Source: Bryobacterales bacterium
Lineage (GTDB): Bacteria; Acidobacteriota; Terriglobia; Bryobacterales; UBA6623
DNA: 64,000 bases
Assembly: GCA_022824585.1 (NCBI GenBank)
Contig: JAJDZN010000072.1
Span: 1-64,000, forward strand
Direction of reading: 5' to 3'
Of this stretch, positions 32,898 through 43,104 are shown in pieces (within the stretch, counting starts at the first letter, position 1; every line of letters starts with the position of its first letter). A program made the translations under genes and the position numbers. The notes under the pieces were generated by a model. The model was not told the origin of the DNA. It did no database searches and worked only from the letters and a program-made list of their open reading frames with translations.

Positions 32898-33425
32898 ATG
32901 AGGTACGTGCAGGCAGGCGAGCAGCAGCTGGTAGTGCTTGAGCCAGAGCACGACACGCTCCGGCAACTCGTGCAGCAGGCCGGCTTCACGGCCAACATCA
33001 CAAAAGAGGCGCGTCGCGTGACAATCGAAGTCAGCGCCCTCGAACCGTCGGGCCCGCTGCTGTTGTTCGACGCCGGCGACCCCGCCAACCTAGGATGGTT
33101 CTCGCGCTGCCAGTTCTATGTCGATTCCCTGTCGGGCGTCGTCCTGCAGACGCCGTTGGTCATTTCCAATTGCCATAGCGGCAGCGAGGTCGATCGCGAG
33201 CGCCTGCGCATTTCCATGGCCACCGAGGTCCCGGCCGGCTTCAGGCTGGCCGGCAAGAAGAGCCTGAGCGAGCAGGTGGTCTACGCGTTGTTGTTCAACC
33301 TGCTGACGGCTCTGCGGGACACGGGCGTCGCGCTTTGCGGCAGCGCGGGCCTGCAGCCGCTCGCAGGCGCCGCCCGCCGCGCGCGGCCGGCCAAGGATCG
33401 GGCTACCAGGGCCACCAAGCGCTGA
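32898..33425 (+). CDS. Hypothetical protein, 175 aa
   Basis: ATG 24 nt after the cobA-hemD stop; MRYVQAGEQQLVVLEPEHDTLRQLVQQAGFTANITKEARRVTIEVSALEPSGPLLLFDAGDPANLGWFSRCQFYVD; no family recognised. Confidence 0.65.
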   Translation: MRYVQAGEQQLVVLEPEHDTLRQLVQQAGFTANITKEARRVTIEVSALEPSGPLLLFDAGDPANLGWFSRCQFYVDSLSGVVLQTPLVISNCHSGSEVDRERLRISMATEVPAGFRLAGKKSLSEQVVYALLFNLLTALRDTGVALCGSAGLQPLAGAARRARPAKDRATRATKR

Positions 33426-34845
33426 GCTGCTGCTCGAGCGTTCTCCGGATCTCGGCGTGCTCGCTGGAGTCGGCTAGGTTTGCTCGCTCGCGCGGGCGGG
33501 CATCGGCCAGCCGGTACAGCTCCGGCGGCTCGGTTTCGTTCTGGATGTACTTCCACTCCTGAGTTCGCACCATCTTGGTCCGATAGCTCGGCTCCATGGT
33601 CGGTCGCAGGACTTGGGTGTGGCGCGGAACCCCGTCCTCGTCGTCCGGGGCCAGATTCGGCGGTAGCACGTCCGGGGCCAGATCCCCGTAGGCCGCCGAT
33701 GTGAACAGTGCCGGGCGGCCTTGTGCCGCCCCAAGCACGGATTCCGCGACAGATTCGCCGGAGGCATCCTCGGGGAGCTCGCCGCCGGTCAGCTCGGCCA
33801 GGGTCGGGAACAGGTCGGCCGACTGGGCCAGGGCGTCCGTCCGCGCCCCCGCCGGAATGCGGCCCGGCGCCCACCACAGCAGCGGCACGTGCAGCAGGGC
33901 GTCGTATAGGAACATGCCCTTGCGGACCATGCCGTAGTCCCCCATGAAGTCGCCGTGGTCGGCAGTCAGAACGACGATCGTGTTCTCGGCGAGCCCGTTG
34001 GCCTCCAACGCCCCGAGCAGCCGACCGAGCGGACGGTCCACGCCCCACTCGACCTGAGCGTAGTAGTAGCGCATCGTCTCGGCCAGGTCTTCGCGGTCCA
34101 GCTCGCCGAACCCCATGGCCCGGGCGTAGCGCCCGAGGCGGGCGCTCACCGCCGCCGGGTCGGCACGTTCCGGCATGACCATGTCGCTGGAGTCGTATCT
34201 GGCGGCGTAGCGCGCCGGGGCCATGTAGGGCGGGTGCGGATCGAAGTAGCTCACGTGCAGGAAGAACGGATCGCCGCCCGCCTGTCCCAAGAACTTGATG
34301 GCCGACTCGGTGTTGATGTGCGGGTAGCAGTCCTCCTCCGGCCAGTACACGGCCGAGTGCCAGTGGGGCGGCACGAAGCCGTTGTAGGCGCGGAACGGCT
34401 CCCGGTCGCGGATATCGGCGTAGTCGAGTTCGGCGAGGGCTTCGTCCGTCAACGTGTGGTTCTTGCCCACCCAGGCCGTTTGGTAGCCGCGCCGGGCGAA
34501 GTGCTCGAGCATCGACCCCTTCCAGGCCAACTTGTCCCCATCCCGATTCGTCAGCGAGCCGTGCTCGTGGGGGTGCTGGCCGGAAAAGCAAGACTTCCGC
34601 GTCGGAACGCACACCGGCCCGCTGGAAAAGCCGTTGCGGAACAGCATGCCCTCCCGTGCCATGCGGTCGAGATTCGGGGTTCGCACGTTCGGATGGCCCA
34701 CCGTGCCCATGCAGTCGCCGCGCATTTGGTCCACCGTGACAAAGAGCACGTTGGTTGGAGCGTCGGCGGCCCGGCCGGCGTGAAAGGCGGTGGATCCGGC
34801 GGACAACAGCAGGGACTGGGCGAATCTGCGGCGGCTAATGCTCAT
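33403..34845 (-). CDS. Type I sulfatase, exported
   Basis: MSISRRRFAQSLLLSAGSTAFHAGRAADAPTNVLFVTVDQMRGDCMGTVGHPNVRTPNLDRMAREG...CVPTRKSCFSGQ; start reassigned to 34845. Confidence 0.92.
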   Translation of the reverse strand: MSISRRRFAQSLLLSAGSTAFHAGRAADAPTNVLFVTVDQMRGDCMGTVGHPNVRTPNLDRMAREGMLFRNGFSSGPVCVPTRKSCFSGQHPHEHGSLTNRDGDKLAWKGSMLEHFARRGYQTAWVGKNHTLTDEALAELDYADIRDREPFRAYNGFVPPHWHSAVYWPEEDCYPHINTESAIKFLGQAGGDPFFLHVSYFDPHPPYMAPARYAARYDSSDMVMPERADPAAVSARLGRYARAMGFGELDREDLAETMRYYYAQVEWGVDRPLGRLLGALEANGLAENTIVVLTADHGDFMGDYGMVRKGMFLYDALLHVPLLWWAPGRIPAGARTDALAQSADLFPTLAELTGGELPEDASGESVAESVLGAAQGRPALFTSAAYGDLAPDVLPPNLAPDDEDGVPRHTQVLRPTMEPSYRTKMVRTQEWKYIQNETEPPELYRLADARPRERANLADSSEHAEIRRTLEQQLSAWWPW

Positions 34846-34967
34846 GGCGGGGCCAGTATGACAAATCGCGAAGTGCCTTCTCGGCCGCGGCCGGCCGCGC
34901 CGGTCCGCCGAGGCTCTCGCATAATGGAACTTGGGGCGAAGCCGCCCGTAGCTTCCGCGCCTGCGCA

Positions 34968-37900
34968 ATGCAGTCCCGCTTCGATCGCATACGCCTGCTC
35001 AACGAGTGCTTGGCAGAGCGCATCCTCGTGCTTGACGGGGCGATGGGCACTGGGCTTCAGGAAGCGAGGCTCACCGCGGAGGACTTTGGCGGCGCCGCCC
35101 TGGAGGGCTGCAACGAGAACCTCGTGCTGACCCGGCCTGACGTTGTGCAGAAGATCCACAGGGGCTATTGCGAGGCCGGCGCGGACATCATCGAAACCAA
35201 CACGTTCGGCGCGATGGACATCGTGCTTGCCGAGTACGGGCTCCAAGACGACGTTGCCCGCATCAACGCAGAGGCCGGCCGCTTGGCTCGCGAAGTGGCC
35301 GATGCTTTCTCCACAAGCGGCAAGCCGCGCTTCGTTGCGGGTGCCATGGGGCCCTCGACCAAGTCGATCACGGTCACGGGCGGGGTGACCTTCGCCGAGC
35401 TCGTGTCCACCTACCGCGACCAGTCTCTCGCTCTGGCCGAGTATGCGGACCTGCTCATCCTCGAGACTTGCCAGGATACCCGCAACGTCAAGGCCGCGCT
35501 TATCGGCATCGGACAGGCTTTGCGCCAGTACGGCCTGCGAATCCCCGTGATCGTATCGGGCACCATCGAGCCCATGGGATCGATGCTGGCCGGCCAGGGC
35601 GCCGAAGCCCTGTCCGTGTCGCTGGAGTACGCAGAACTGCTCGGCATCGGACTCAACTGCGCCACGGGTCCGGAATACATGACGGACCACATCCGAACGA
35701 TCCACGAGACGGCGACTCCCCTCGTGTCGTGCTACCCCAACGCGGGCCTGCCCGACGAAGACGGCCTGTACGGAGAGACACCCGATTCGCTGGCCTCGGT
35801 GCTGGACCGCTTCGCGCGGAACGGCTGGCTGAACATCGTCGGCGGCTGCTGTGGCACGACTGCCGCGCACATCCGCTCGATTGCGCAGATGGCGCAGGGA
35901 CATGCCCCGCGCCGCCACAGGCCGGACCGGGGCACGAAGTTCACCGGCATCGAGGTGGTGGAAGCGTGCGAGGACAACCGTCCCCTGCTGGTGGGCGAGC
36001 GGACCAACATCGTGGGATCGCGCCGCTTCAAGCGGCTCATATCCGAAGAACGCTTCGAACAGGCCTCCGAGATTGCCCGCGCGCAAGTGCGCGGCGGTGC
36101 CCAGATCATTGATGTCAACCTCGAGAATCCAGACCGCGACGAGTTGTCTGACATCGATTCCTTCTACGGGCTGCTGATCAAGAAGATCAAGGCTCCGATC
36201 ATGATCGACAGCACCAATCCGGCCGCGGTGGAACGCGCCCTGACGTATTGCCAAGGCAAGGCTATCGTGAACTCGATCAACTTCGAGAACGGGGAGGAGC
36301 GCTTCGACCAGGTCGTGCCGCTGCTTCGCCGCTACGGCGCTGCCGTGGTCGTAGGCACAATCGACGAGGATCCCGAGCAGGCCCAGGCGATCACCCGAGA
36401 GCGCAAGCTTGCCATCGTCGAGCGCGCCCACGGCCTGCTCACTGGGAAATGGCAGCTCGCCGAAGAGGATCTGGTATTCGACCCGCTGGTGTTCCCGTGC
36501 GGCACGGGTGATGCCAACTACATCGGCAGTGCCGTGGAGACCATCGAGTCCCTGCGGCTGATCAAGTCCCGGCTGCCCCGCGTGAAGACGCTGCTCGGAG
36601 TGAGCAACGTCAGTTTCGGCCTGCCTCCGGCGGCCCGCGAAGTCGTCAACGCCGTGTTCCTGCACGACGCCACGAAGGCCGGGCTCGACCTGGCGATCGT
36701 CAACACGGAGAAGCTGCGCCGCTTCGCCTCGATCACCCCGGAGGAGCTGCAGCTGGCCGAAGGGCTGTTGCACAACCTGCCGTGCGATGGCATCGACGCA
36801 CCGCAGGACCACCGGCTTCAGGCCCCGGAGCAAAAGGCGGCCCTGAACCAGCTCCACATCGCGAGGGTCACGGAGCACTTCCGCGGGGCCGTCGAGAGTC
36901 GCGGGCCGAAAGTGCAGGACCTGCCTCTGGACGAACGGCTGGCGAGGTACGTCGTGGACGGCACCAAGGAAGGGCTGTTCCCCGACCTCGACCAAAAGCT
37001 CGCCGATAACGTGGCTCCCCTCGAAATCGTCAACGGGCCGCTCATGGAAGGGATGAAGCGAGTGGGCCGGCTATTCAACAACAACGAGCTGATCGTGGCC
37101 GAAGTCCTGCAGTCCGCAGAGGCGATGAAGGCGGCTGTGGACCACCTCGAGCCGCACATGGAGAAGACCGCCGATGCCAACAAGGGCAAGATCGTCCTTG
37201 CCACGGTCAAGGGCGATGTCCACGACATCGGCAAGAATCTGGTCGACATCATCCTCTCCAACAACGGCTACACCGTGCTGAACCTGGGCATCAAGGTGCC
37301 GCCGGAAGAGCTGATCAACGCGTGCCGGGAACACCAGCCCGACGCCATTGGCCTGTCCGGCCTGCTGGTCAAGAGCGCTCAGCAGATGGTAGTCACGGCC
37401 CAAGACCTGCGCTCGGCCGGCGTGTGCGTTCCGCTGCTGGTGGGCGGTGCCGCGCTGAGCGCGAACTTCACGCGCAAGCGGATCGCTCCTTCCTACGGGG
37501 ACCTGACGTGCTATGCCAAGGACGCCATGAATGGCCTGGCCCTGCTGGACCGGGCGCTGGACCCGGCGGCAAGAGCTGACCTTGAGGCCGAGCACGCGCC
37601 GGTCCGAGACGATGCTGGCCGCGACCGGCAAGGGGCCGCCTCCGCGAAGACCGCGCGCAGCTCGCGGGTGCGCGCGGACGTGCCGCCGCTGAAGTGCCCC
37701 TACGACGCGCGCCGGTGCGAGGACGTTCCGCACCTGCGCGAGCTGTGGCAGTACATCAATCCCGCCATGCTCTATTCGCGGCACCTCGGCTTCAGGGGCA
37801 ACTTCAAGCGGGCACTGGCCGACCGCGACGAGAAGGCGCTAGCGCTGCACGCGGCGGTGGAGGACACCAAGGCCGACGCCGAGCGCTACATGAAGGCACG

Positions 37901-38474
37901 AGCCATCTGGCGTTTCTTGGACGCGCAATCCCACGGAAACTCGATCCGGCTGTTCGAACCTGGCAGCGATGTGCTGCTGCACGAATTCTCGTTCCCGCGC
38001 CAGCGTCGCGCCGAGGGCCTGAGCCTGGCGGACTTTATCGCGCGCCCCAACGGCTACCGGGATTCGGTGGCCCTGTTCTGCGTGACGGCGGGAGAGGGCA
38101 TCCGTGACCGATCCGAAACCTACCGCGACCGCGGGGAGTACTTCCGGTCGCACGCGATCCAAGCCTTGGCGATCGAGACGGCCGAGGCCTGTGCGGAATG
38201 GGTCCACCGGCGCATCCGCGAGGATTGGGGCTTCGCCGATCCGGCAGGCATGACCATGGAGGATCGGTTTCGCTCGAAATATCGCGGCCGGCGCTACAGC
38301 TTCGGCTATCCGGCCTGTCCGAACCTGGAAGACCAGCGCGGGCTGTTCAAGCTGCTCGATCCGTCCGAGATCGGCGTGACACTGACCGACGGCGACATGA
38401 TGGATCCGGAGGCCAGCGTTAGCGCCGTGGTCTTCCAGCACCCCGATTGCATCTACTTCGACGTGAATTCCTAG
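34968..38474 (+). CDS. metH: Cobalamin-dependent methionine synthase
   Basis: RILVLDGAMGTGLQEARLTAEDFGG; GGCCGTTAAHIR; VGERTNIVGSRRFKRLI; TVKGDVHDIGKNLVDIILSNNGY; C-terminal activation domain RGRRYSFGYPACPNLEDQ. Confidence 0.96.
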   Translation: MQSRFDRIRLLNECLAERILVLDGAMGTGLQEARLTAEDFGGAALEGCNENLVLTRPDVVQKIHRGYCEAGADIIETNTFGAMDIVLAEYGLQDDVARINAEAGRLAREVADAFSTSGKPRFVAGAMGPSTKSITVTGGVTFAELVSTYRDQSLALAEYADLLILETCQDTRNVKAALIGIGQALRQYGLRIPVIVSGTIEPMGSMLAGQGAEALSVSLEYAELLGIGLNCATGPEYMTDHIRTIHETATPLVSCYPNAGLPDEDGLYGETPDSLASVLDRFARNGWLNIVGGCCGTTAAHIRSIAQMAQGHAPRRHRPDRGTKFTGIEVVEACEDNRPLLVGERTNIVGSRRFKRLISEERFEQASEIARAQVRGGAQIIDVNLENPDRDELSDIDSFYGLLIKKIKAPIMIDSTNPAAVERALTYCQGKAIVNSINFENGEERFDQVVPLLRRYGAAVVVGTIDEDPEQAQAITRERKLAIVERAHGLLTGKWQLAEEDLVFDPLVFPCGTGDANYIGSAVETIESLRLIKSRLPRVKTLLGVSNVSFGLPPAAREVVNAVFLHDATKAGLDLAIVNTEKLRRFASITPEELQLAEGLLHNLPCDGIDAPQDHRLQAPEQKAALNQLHIARVTEHFRGAVESRGPKVQDLPLDERLARYVVDGTKEGLFPDLDQKLADNVAPLEIVNGPLMEGMKRVGRLFNNNELIVAEVLQSAEAMKAAVDHLEPHMEKTADANKGKIVLATVKGDVHDIGKNLVDIILSNNGYTVLNLGIKVPPEELINACREHQPDAIGLSGLLVKSAQQMVVTAQDLRSAGVCVPLLVGGAALSANFTRKRIAPSYGDLTCYAKDAMNGLALLDRALDPAARADLEAEHAPVRDDAGRDRQGAASAKTARSSRVRADVPPLKCPYDARRCEDVPHLRELWQYINPAMLYSRHLGFRGNFKRALADRDEKALALHAAVEDTKADAERYMKARAIWRFLDAQSHGNSIRLFEPGSDVLLHEFSFPRQRRAEGLSLADFIARPNGYRDSVALFCVTAGEGIRDRSETYRDRGEYFRSHAIQALAIETAEACAEWVHRRIREDWGFADPAGMTMEDRFRSKYRGRRYSFGYPACPNLEDQRGLFKLLDPSEIGVTLTDGDMMDPEASVSAVVFQHPDCIYFDVNS

Positions 38475-38502
38475 GCTTGCCCGACGCCCTTGTCCGCAAG
38501 AA

Positions 38503-39675
38503 TCAGGGGGCTGGCGGGCTCCAGATCGTGGCGCCGATGTAGCGTTCCGGCCCGCTCGCTTCATCGGTGAAGTAGTACACCGACACGACCTTGCCATCGG
38601 GCCGCTGGATCGAGCGCACGTACCCAATGTCGCGGCTGGCACCGTCGTCGCGCAGCGTAATCTCCCCGCCCCAAGTCCTGCCGTTGTCGCCCGAGAGTCG
38701 CGCCCGGATGCTGTACGGCTCCGCCCGGTAGCCGTAGACTAGGCAGATGCGGCCGTCCTGCAACTGGATCATCGAGGGTGGATTGCCCACGCCGGTGTCG
38801 GGGACGGCTTCGCCGAGGTACTCCCAGTTCGCGCCGTCATCGGCGGAAAGATACGCGCCGATCCATCGCTTCGTTTCGTCGCGCATGCGCACCGTGACCA
38901 GTATCTCGGTATCGGAGAGCCGTACCGAGGCCGGCATGATCGAGAAGCCCGCTTCCGGCTCGGGTCCGATCCAGCCCAGCAGGCTCCACGTCGCGCCGCC
39001 GTCCGTCGTGCGCACGCACAGCGGCCGCCCCTCCTTGCCGTCGGACTTGGCCGCGGTGATGAACAGGGTGCATTGGTCCTCGCTGTCGACGATGTAGTCC
39101 GTGCGCGGCGCGATGCCGGGCGAGTCGAAGGCCGGCAGCCGGAACGGCCCGTCCCAGCTGCGCCCGCGGTCGTAGGAGTGAAAGACGCGCCCGATACCCG
39201 CGTGGATGCTGTTAGTGCGGACCGTGAGCGCGAAGTCCGGGTGCGTGAAGTCGATTCCGCCCTCGCTGTCACGGAGTTCCGGGATGGTGACGCCCGGCCG
39301 CGTTACGCCATGCAAGTAGCCGCCCTCGGTCAGCAGATAGCCTGCGGCGCCCGGATCTTCGAGCGCCCAAGTCTCGCCGCCGTCCATGCTGCGCGCCAAC
39401 ATGGGAATCTCGGGCATTTCGCGGTCAATGTGGTGGCTGTCGCCGAGATCCTTGTACCAACCCTTGCCGAAACCGACGAGGATCTCGTCGCCCCAGCTCC
39501 AGATGCCATGGTTGGCAGGCCAGCCGCCGAACATGCCCTGCTCGAAGTAGACCTTGACGTGGCGAGCCTCCGTCGCGCTGGGCGCGTCCGCTGCCGCCGG
39601 TTCTGACGACGGCGGCGCAGAGCAAGCCGCCAGGGCAAGCGCGACAAGCAGCGAGGTCGCGGAAGTACGTTGCAT
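38503..39675 (-). CDS. Sialidase-like (BNR-repeat) secreted lipoprotein
   Basis: MQRTSATSLLVALALAACSAPPSSEPA (lipobox-like); SMDGGETW, SYDRGRSW, TTDGGATWSLLGW, SADDGANWEYLG, SGDNGRTWGG (BNR/Asp-box motifs); start reassigned to 39675. Confidence 0.88.
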   Translation of the reverse strand: MQRTSATSLLVALALAACSAPPSSEPAAADAPSATEARHVKVYFEQGMFGGWPANHGIWSWGDEILVGFGKGWYKDLGDSHHIDREMPEIPMLARSMDGGETWALEDPGAAGYLLTEGGYLHGVTRPGVTIPELRDSEGGIDFTHPDFALTVRTNSIHAGIGRVFHSYDRGRSWDGPFRLPAFDSPGIAPRTDYIVDSEDQCTLFITAAKSDGKEGRPLCVRTTDGGATWSLLGWIGPEPEAGFSIMPASVRLSDTEILVTVRMRDETKRWIGAYLSADDGANWEYLGEAVPDTGVGNPPSMIQLQDGRICLVYGYRAEPYSIRARLSGDNGRTWGGEITLRDDGASRDIGYVRSIQRPDGKVVSVYYFTDEASGPERYIGATIWSPPAP

Positions 39676-39809
39676 CACCTGATTCTCCTTGATCGCCGAC
39701 GCGCACGGCTCGTGCCGACGGTGCCGTCGCGTGCACTCGCTAGTGTATCCGACGGCTTCCGCGCCGTACTTGGAGGAGAGCCGCGGGCTGGCTGGTAAAA
39801 TCCCCTTAC

Positions 39810-42800
39810 ATGACCCTGCGATTGTTGCCTCTTGTGGCGCTGCTGGCGGCCAGTCTGTCGGCCCAGACCAAGCTCCTTCGATATCCCGACATCCACGGCG
39901 ACCGCGTCGCGTTCGTGTACGCTGGCGACCTCTGGACCGCATCGAGCCAAGGCGGCCGGGCCGTCCGGCTGACTGCCCATCCGGGCCTCGAGTTGTTTCC
40001 GAAGTTCTCGCCGGACGGCAGGTGGATCGCGTTCACGGGGCAGTACGACGGTGACGAGCAAGTCTATGTGGTTCCCGCTGACGGCGGCGAACCGCGACAA
40101 CTGACGTACTACCCCGCTCGCGGCCCGCTGGCGCCGCGCTGGGGCTACGACCACCATGTGTACGGCTGGACCCCCGACGGAGCAGCCGTGCTGTTCCGTT
40201 CGACCCGCGAGTACTGGGGGGCCAAGGACGGCCGGCTCTACACGGTGCCGCTGGACGGCGGGCTGCCCTCGGCTCTGGCCATGCCGGTATCAGGCGCGGG
40301 GGACATTTCCTCGGACGGCAAGCGCGTGGCGTATGCTCCGTTGTTCCGGGATTTCCGCGCTTGGAAGCGCTATCAGGGCGGCTGGGCCCAAGACCTGTAC
40401 ATCTTCGACTTGGACAGCGGCACGGCCGAGCAGATCACGGACCATGTCCGCAGCGAGCGCGACCCGATGTGGATCGGCGCTGACGTGTACTTCGCCTCCG
40501 ACAGCGATGGCACGCTCAACCTGTACCGCTATTCCACGAAGACCAAGCAGACGCGGCAGCTCACTCGCGAAACGGTCTGGGACGTGCGCTGGCCATCGAG
40601 CGACTCGCGCGGTCGCATCGTTTACGAGCTCAACGGGGAACTGCGCGTCTACGACACCAAGGCCGGCAAGTCCCGCGCGATCTCGATCAGCGTTCCCAGC
40701 GACGGCGTCGCGAGGCGGCCGAGACGCGTCTCGGCGGCCGACAACGTCGAAGACTATTCGCTGAGTCCGAAAGGCAAGCGCGCGGTGTTCAGCGCGCGCG
40801 GCGACATCTTCACGGTTCCGGCCGAAAAGGGCCCGACCCGGAACCTCACCAAGTCGTCCGATGCCCATGATCGCTCGCCGAGCTGGTCGCCCGATGGCAA
40901 GCGGATCGCGTTCGTGTCGGACATGTCGGGCGAACAGCAGGTCCATGTCATCGACCACATGGGCGGCATCTCGGAGCAACTGACGGAGAGGGCAAGCGGT
41001 CGGTTGTACAGCTTGGTCTGGTCTCCGGACTCCGAGCGGATCGTGTTCTCCGACCAACTGGGCAAGGTGTACGTGCTGGACGTGGCGACGAAGCAGGTCA
41101 AGGAGATCGCGGACGAGCCGCGCGGCAGGATCACCGATTACGAGTGGTCGCCGCGCGGGGGCTATCTGGCGTTCACCGTCAGCGTGGCTTCCCGTGTCAA
41201 CTCGATCTTCATTTGGGATGCCGCCGCCGACAAGCTGCACCAAGTCGGGGGTGCGATGTTCGAGGAATTCCTCCCTGTCTGGGGGAAGAAGGGCGACTTC
41301 CTGTACTTTCTCAGCGACCGTGAGTTTTCGCCGCTGATCTCAACCACGGAATGGAACTTCGCGACGAACCGCCAGACCGGAATCTTCGCCCTCGCCCTCC
41401 GCAAGGATGTGGCGCATCCGTTCCCGCCGCAGAGCGATGAGGCCGAACTCGACGAGGAAGAAGCCAACGATGACGGCGACAAGTCAGGCGACAGCGGCGA
41501 GACGGAATCCGCCGCCGAGGACGGAGACGAGCCGGAAGAAGGGCCCCTTGAGATTGATTTCGACGGACTCGGCGACCGTGTCGCCCGCCTGCCGCTGCCC
41601 GCGGACAACTATCGCGGCTTGGCCGCTGTGGAAGGGTCCTTGCTCGTGCTGCAGGACGGGCCGTTCTACTACGGGCGGAGTTCCGGCGTTGAGGCGAAGG
41701 TCAAGATTTTCGACCTCGAAGAGCGCGAGTTCAAGACAGTCACCGAGGCTGGCGGCTTCGCGCTCTCGGCTGACGGCAAGAAGCTGCTCGTCCGCAAGGG
41801 GGCGGGCTTCAGGCTGGTGGACGCCAAGCCCGACGCCAAGGATGCTAAGACGATCTCCACTGGCGGGATGGAACTCGACCTGGTGCCGAGCGAGGAGTGG
41901 ACCACCATCTTCAACGAGGTCTGGCGGAGATATCGAGACTTCTTCTACGTCGAGAACATGCACGGCTACGATTGGCCGGCCCTTCGTGACCGGTATCGGC
42001 CGTGGCTGGCGCATGTCAAGCACCGCTCGGACCTCAACTACGTGATTGGCGAGATGATCGCCGAATTGAATGTCGGGCATGCCTACATCTCCGGCGGGGA
42101 CTACGAGACTCCCGACCGCCCGAAGGTCGCGTTGCCGGGGGCGGAGTTCGAACTGGACGCGGGCAGCGGCCGCTACCGGATCTCCCGCATCTTGCGCGGT
42201 CACAACGAGGAAGACGAGTACCGCGCTCCTATGACCGAGATCGGCGTGGATGCGCGGATCGGGGATTACGTGCTCGCCATTGATGGCGACGACCTGCTGG
42301 CCGGCACGAATCCGTACCGCCTGCTCCGCCACAAGGCGTCAAGGCCGGTGGAGCTGACGCTGAGCGACACGCCCAGCCCCGACGGAGCGCGCAAGGTGTC
42401 GTACCGTCCCATCACGGACGAGTCCAACCTGCGCTACTTGGGCTGGGTGGAGGCCAATCGCGAGGCAGTCTCGGATGCCACCGACGGCAGGGTCGGCTAC
42501 CTGCACGTGCCTGACATGAGCTCGCGCGGCATCAGCGAGTTCATCAAGTGGTACTATCCGCAGCTCCGCAAGGAAGGCTTGATCGTGGACGTGCGCGGGA
42601 ACGGGGGCGGAAACGTATCGCAGATGTTGATCGAGCGGCTCCGCCGCAAGCTGCTCGGCACGCGCTTCTCCCGGACGATCGACGACTTCCGCACGTATCC
42701 GGGCGAGGTGTTTCTCGGGCACCTGGTTTGCCTGGTGAGCGAGAATTCCGCCTCGGATGGCGACATTTTCGCGGCGCGGTTCAAGCAGGCGGGCCTCGGT

Positions 42801-43094
42801 CCGCTGATCGGCAAGCGTTCTTGGGGCGGGGTGATCGGCATTACCTCGCACGGCCCCTTGATGGACGGCGGGGACGTGCGCGTGCCGGAGTTCGCGACCA
42901 ATGCGGTGGATGGCTCTTGGATCATCGAAGGACACGGCGTCGACCCCGACATCGTCGTGGCAAACGATCCCGAGGCCGTCATCGCCGGCCGGGACCAGCA
43001 GTTGGAGCGGGCCATCGAAGAGGTGCAGCGAAAGATTCGCGAGGAGCCGCGGCCGCTGCCTCGGCGACCAGAGGACCCCGTGAGGGTCCCCTAG
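39810..43094 (+). CDS. Tricorn protease-like S41 family peptidase with N-terminal WD40-like propeller
   Basis: AHPGLELFPKFSPDGRWIAFTGQYDGDEQVYVVPADGGEPRQLTYYPARG; C-terminal VRGNGGGNVSQMLIERLRRKLLG, SENSASDGDIFAARFKQAGLGPLIGKRSWGGVIGI. Confidence 0.95.
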   Translation: MTLRLLPLVALLAASLSAQTKLLRYPDIHGDRVAFVYAGDLWTASSQGGRAVRLTAHPGLELFPKFSPDGRWIAFTGQYDGDEQVYVVPADGGEPRQLTYYPARGPLAPRWGYDHHVYGWTPDGAAVLFRSTREYWGAKDGRLYTVPLDGGLPSALAMPVSGAGDISSDGKRVAYAPLFRDFRAWKRYQGGWAQDLYIFDLDSGTAEQITDHVRSERDPMWIGADVYFASDSDGTLNLYRYSTKTKQTRQLTRETVWDVRWPSSDSRGRIVYELNGELRVYDTKAGKSRAISISVPSDGVARRPRRVSAADNVEDYSLSPKGKRAVFSARGDIFTVPAEKGPTRNLTKSSDAHDRSPSWSPDGKRIAFVSDMSGEQQVHVIDHMGGISEQLTERASGRLYSLVWSPDSERIVFSDQLGKVYVLDVATKQVKEIADEPRGRITDYEWSPRGGYLAFTVSVASRVNSIFIWDAAADKLHQVGGAMFEEFLPVWGKKGDFLYFLSDREFSPLISTTEWNFATNRQTGIFALALRKDVAHPFPPQSDEAELDEEEANDDGDKSGDSGETESAAEDGDEPEEGPLEIDFDGLGDRVARLPLPADNYRGLAAVEGSLLVLQDGPFYYGRSSGVEAKVKIFDLEEREFKTVTEAGGFALSADGKKLLVRKGAGFRLVDAKPDAKDAKTISTGGMELDLVPSEEWTTIFNEVWRRYRDFFYVENMHGYDWPALRDRYRPWLAHVKHRSDLNYVIGEMIAELNVGHAYISGGDYETPDRPKVALPGAEFELDAGSGRYRISRILRGHNEEDEYRAPMTEIGVDARIGDYVLAIDGDDLLAGTNPYRLLRHKASRPVELTLSDTPSPDGARKVSYRPITDESNLRYLGWVEANREAVSDATDGRVGYLHVPDMSSRGISEFIKWYYPQLRKEGLIVDVRGNGGGNVSQMLIERLRRKLLGTRFSRTIDDFRTYPGEVFLGHLVCLVSENSASDGDIFAARFKQAGLGPLIGKRSWGGVIGITSHGPLMDGGDVRVPEFATNAVDGSWIIEGHGVDPDIVVANDPEAVIAGRDQQLERAIEEVQRKIREEPRPLPRRPEDPVRVP

Positions 43095-43104
43095 ACTAAG
43101 CTCG

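Noticed and set aside
34846-34967. Possible SAM/SAH or cobalamin riboswitch upstream of metH
   Set aside because: Only about 120 nt between divergent genes; no recognisable riboswitch consensus found by eye, only GC-rich palindromic sequence.
34842-36995. 717-aa minus-strand ORF antisense to metH
   Set aside because: Sits opposite the clearly recognisable MetH frame; composition typical of shadow ORFs in GC-rich DNA and no domain motifs.
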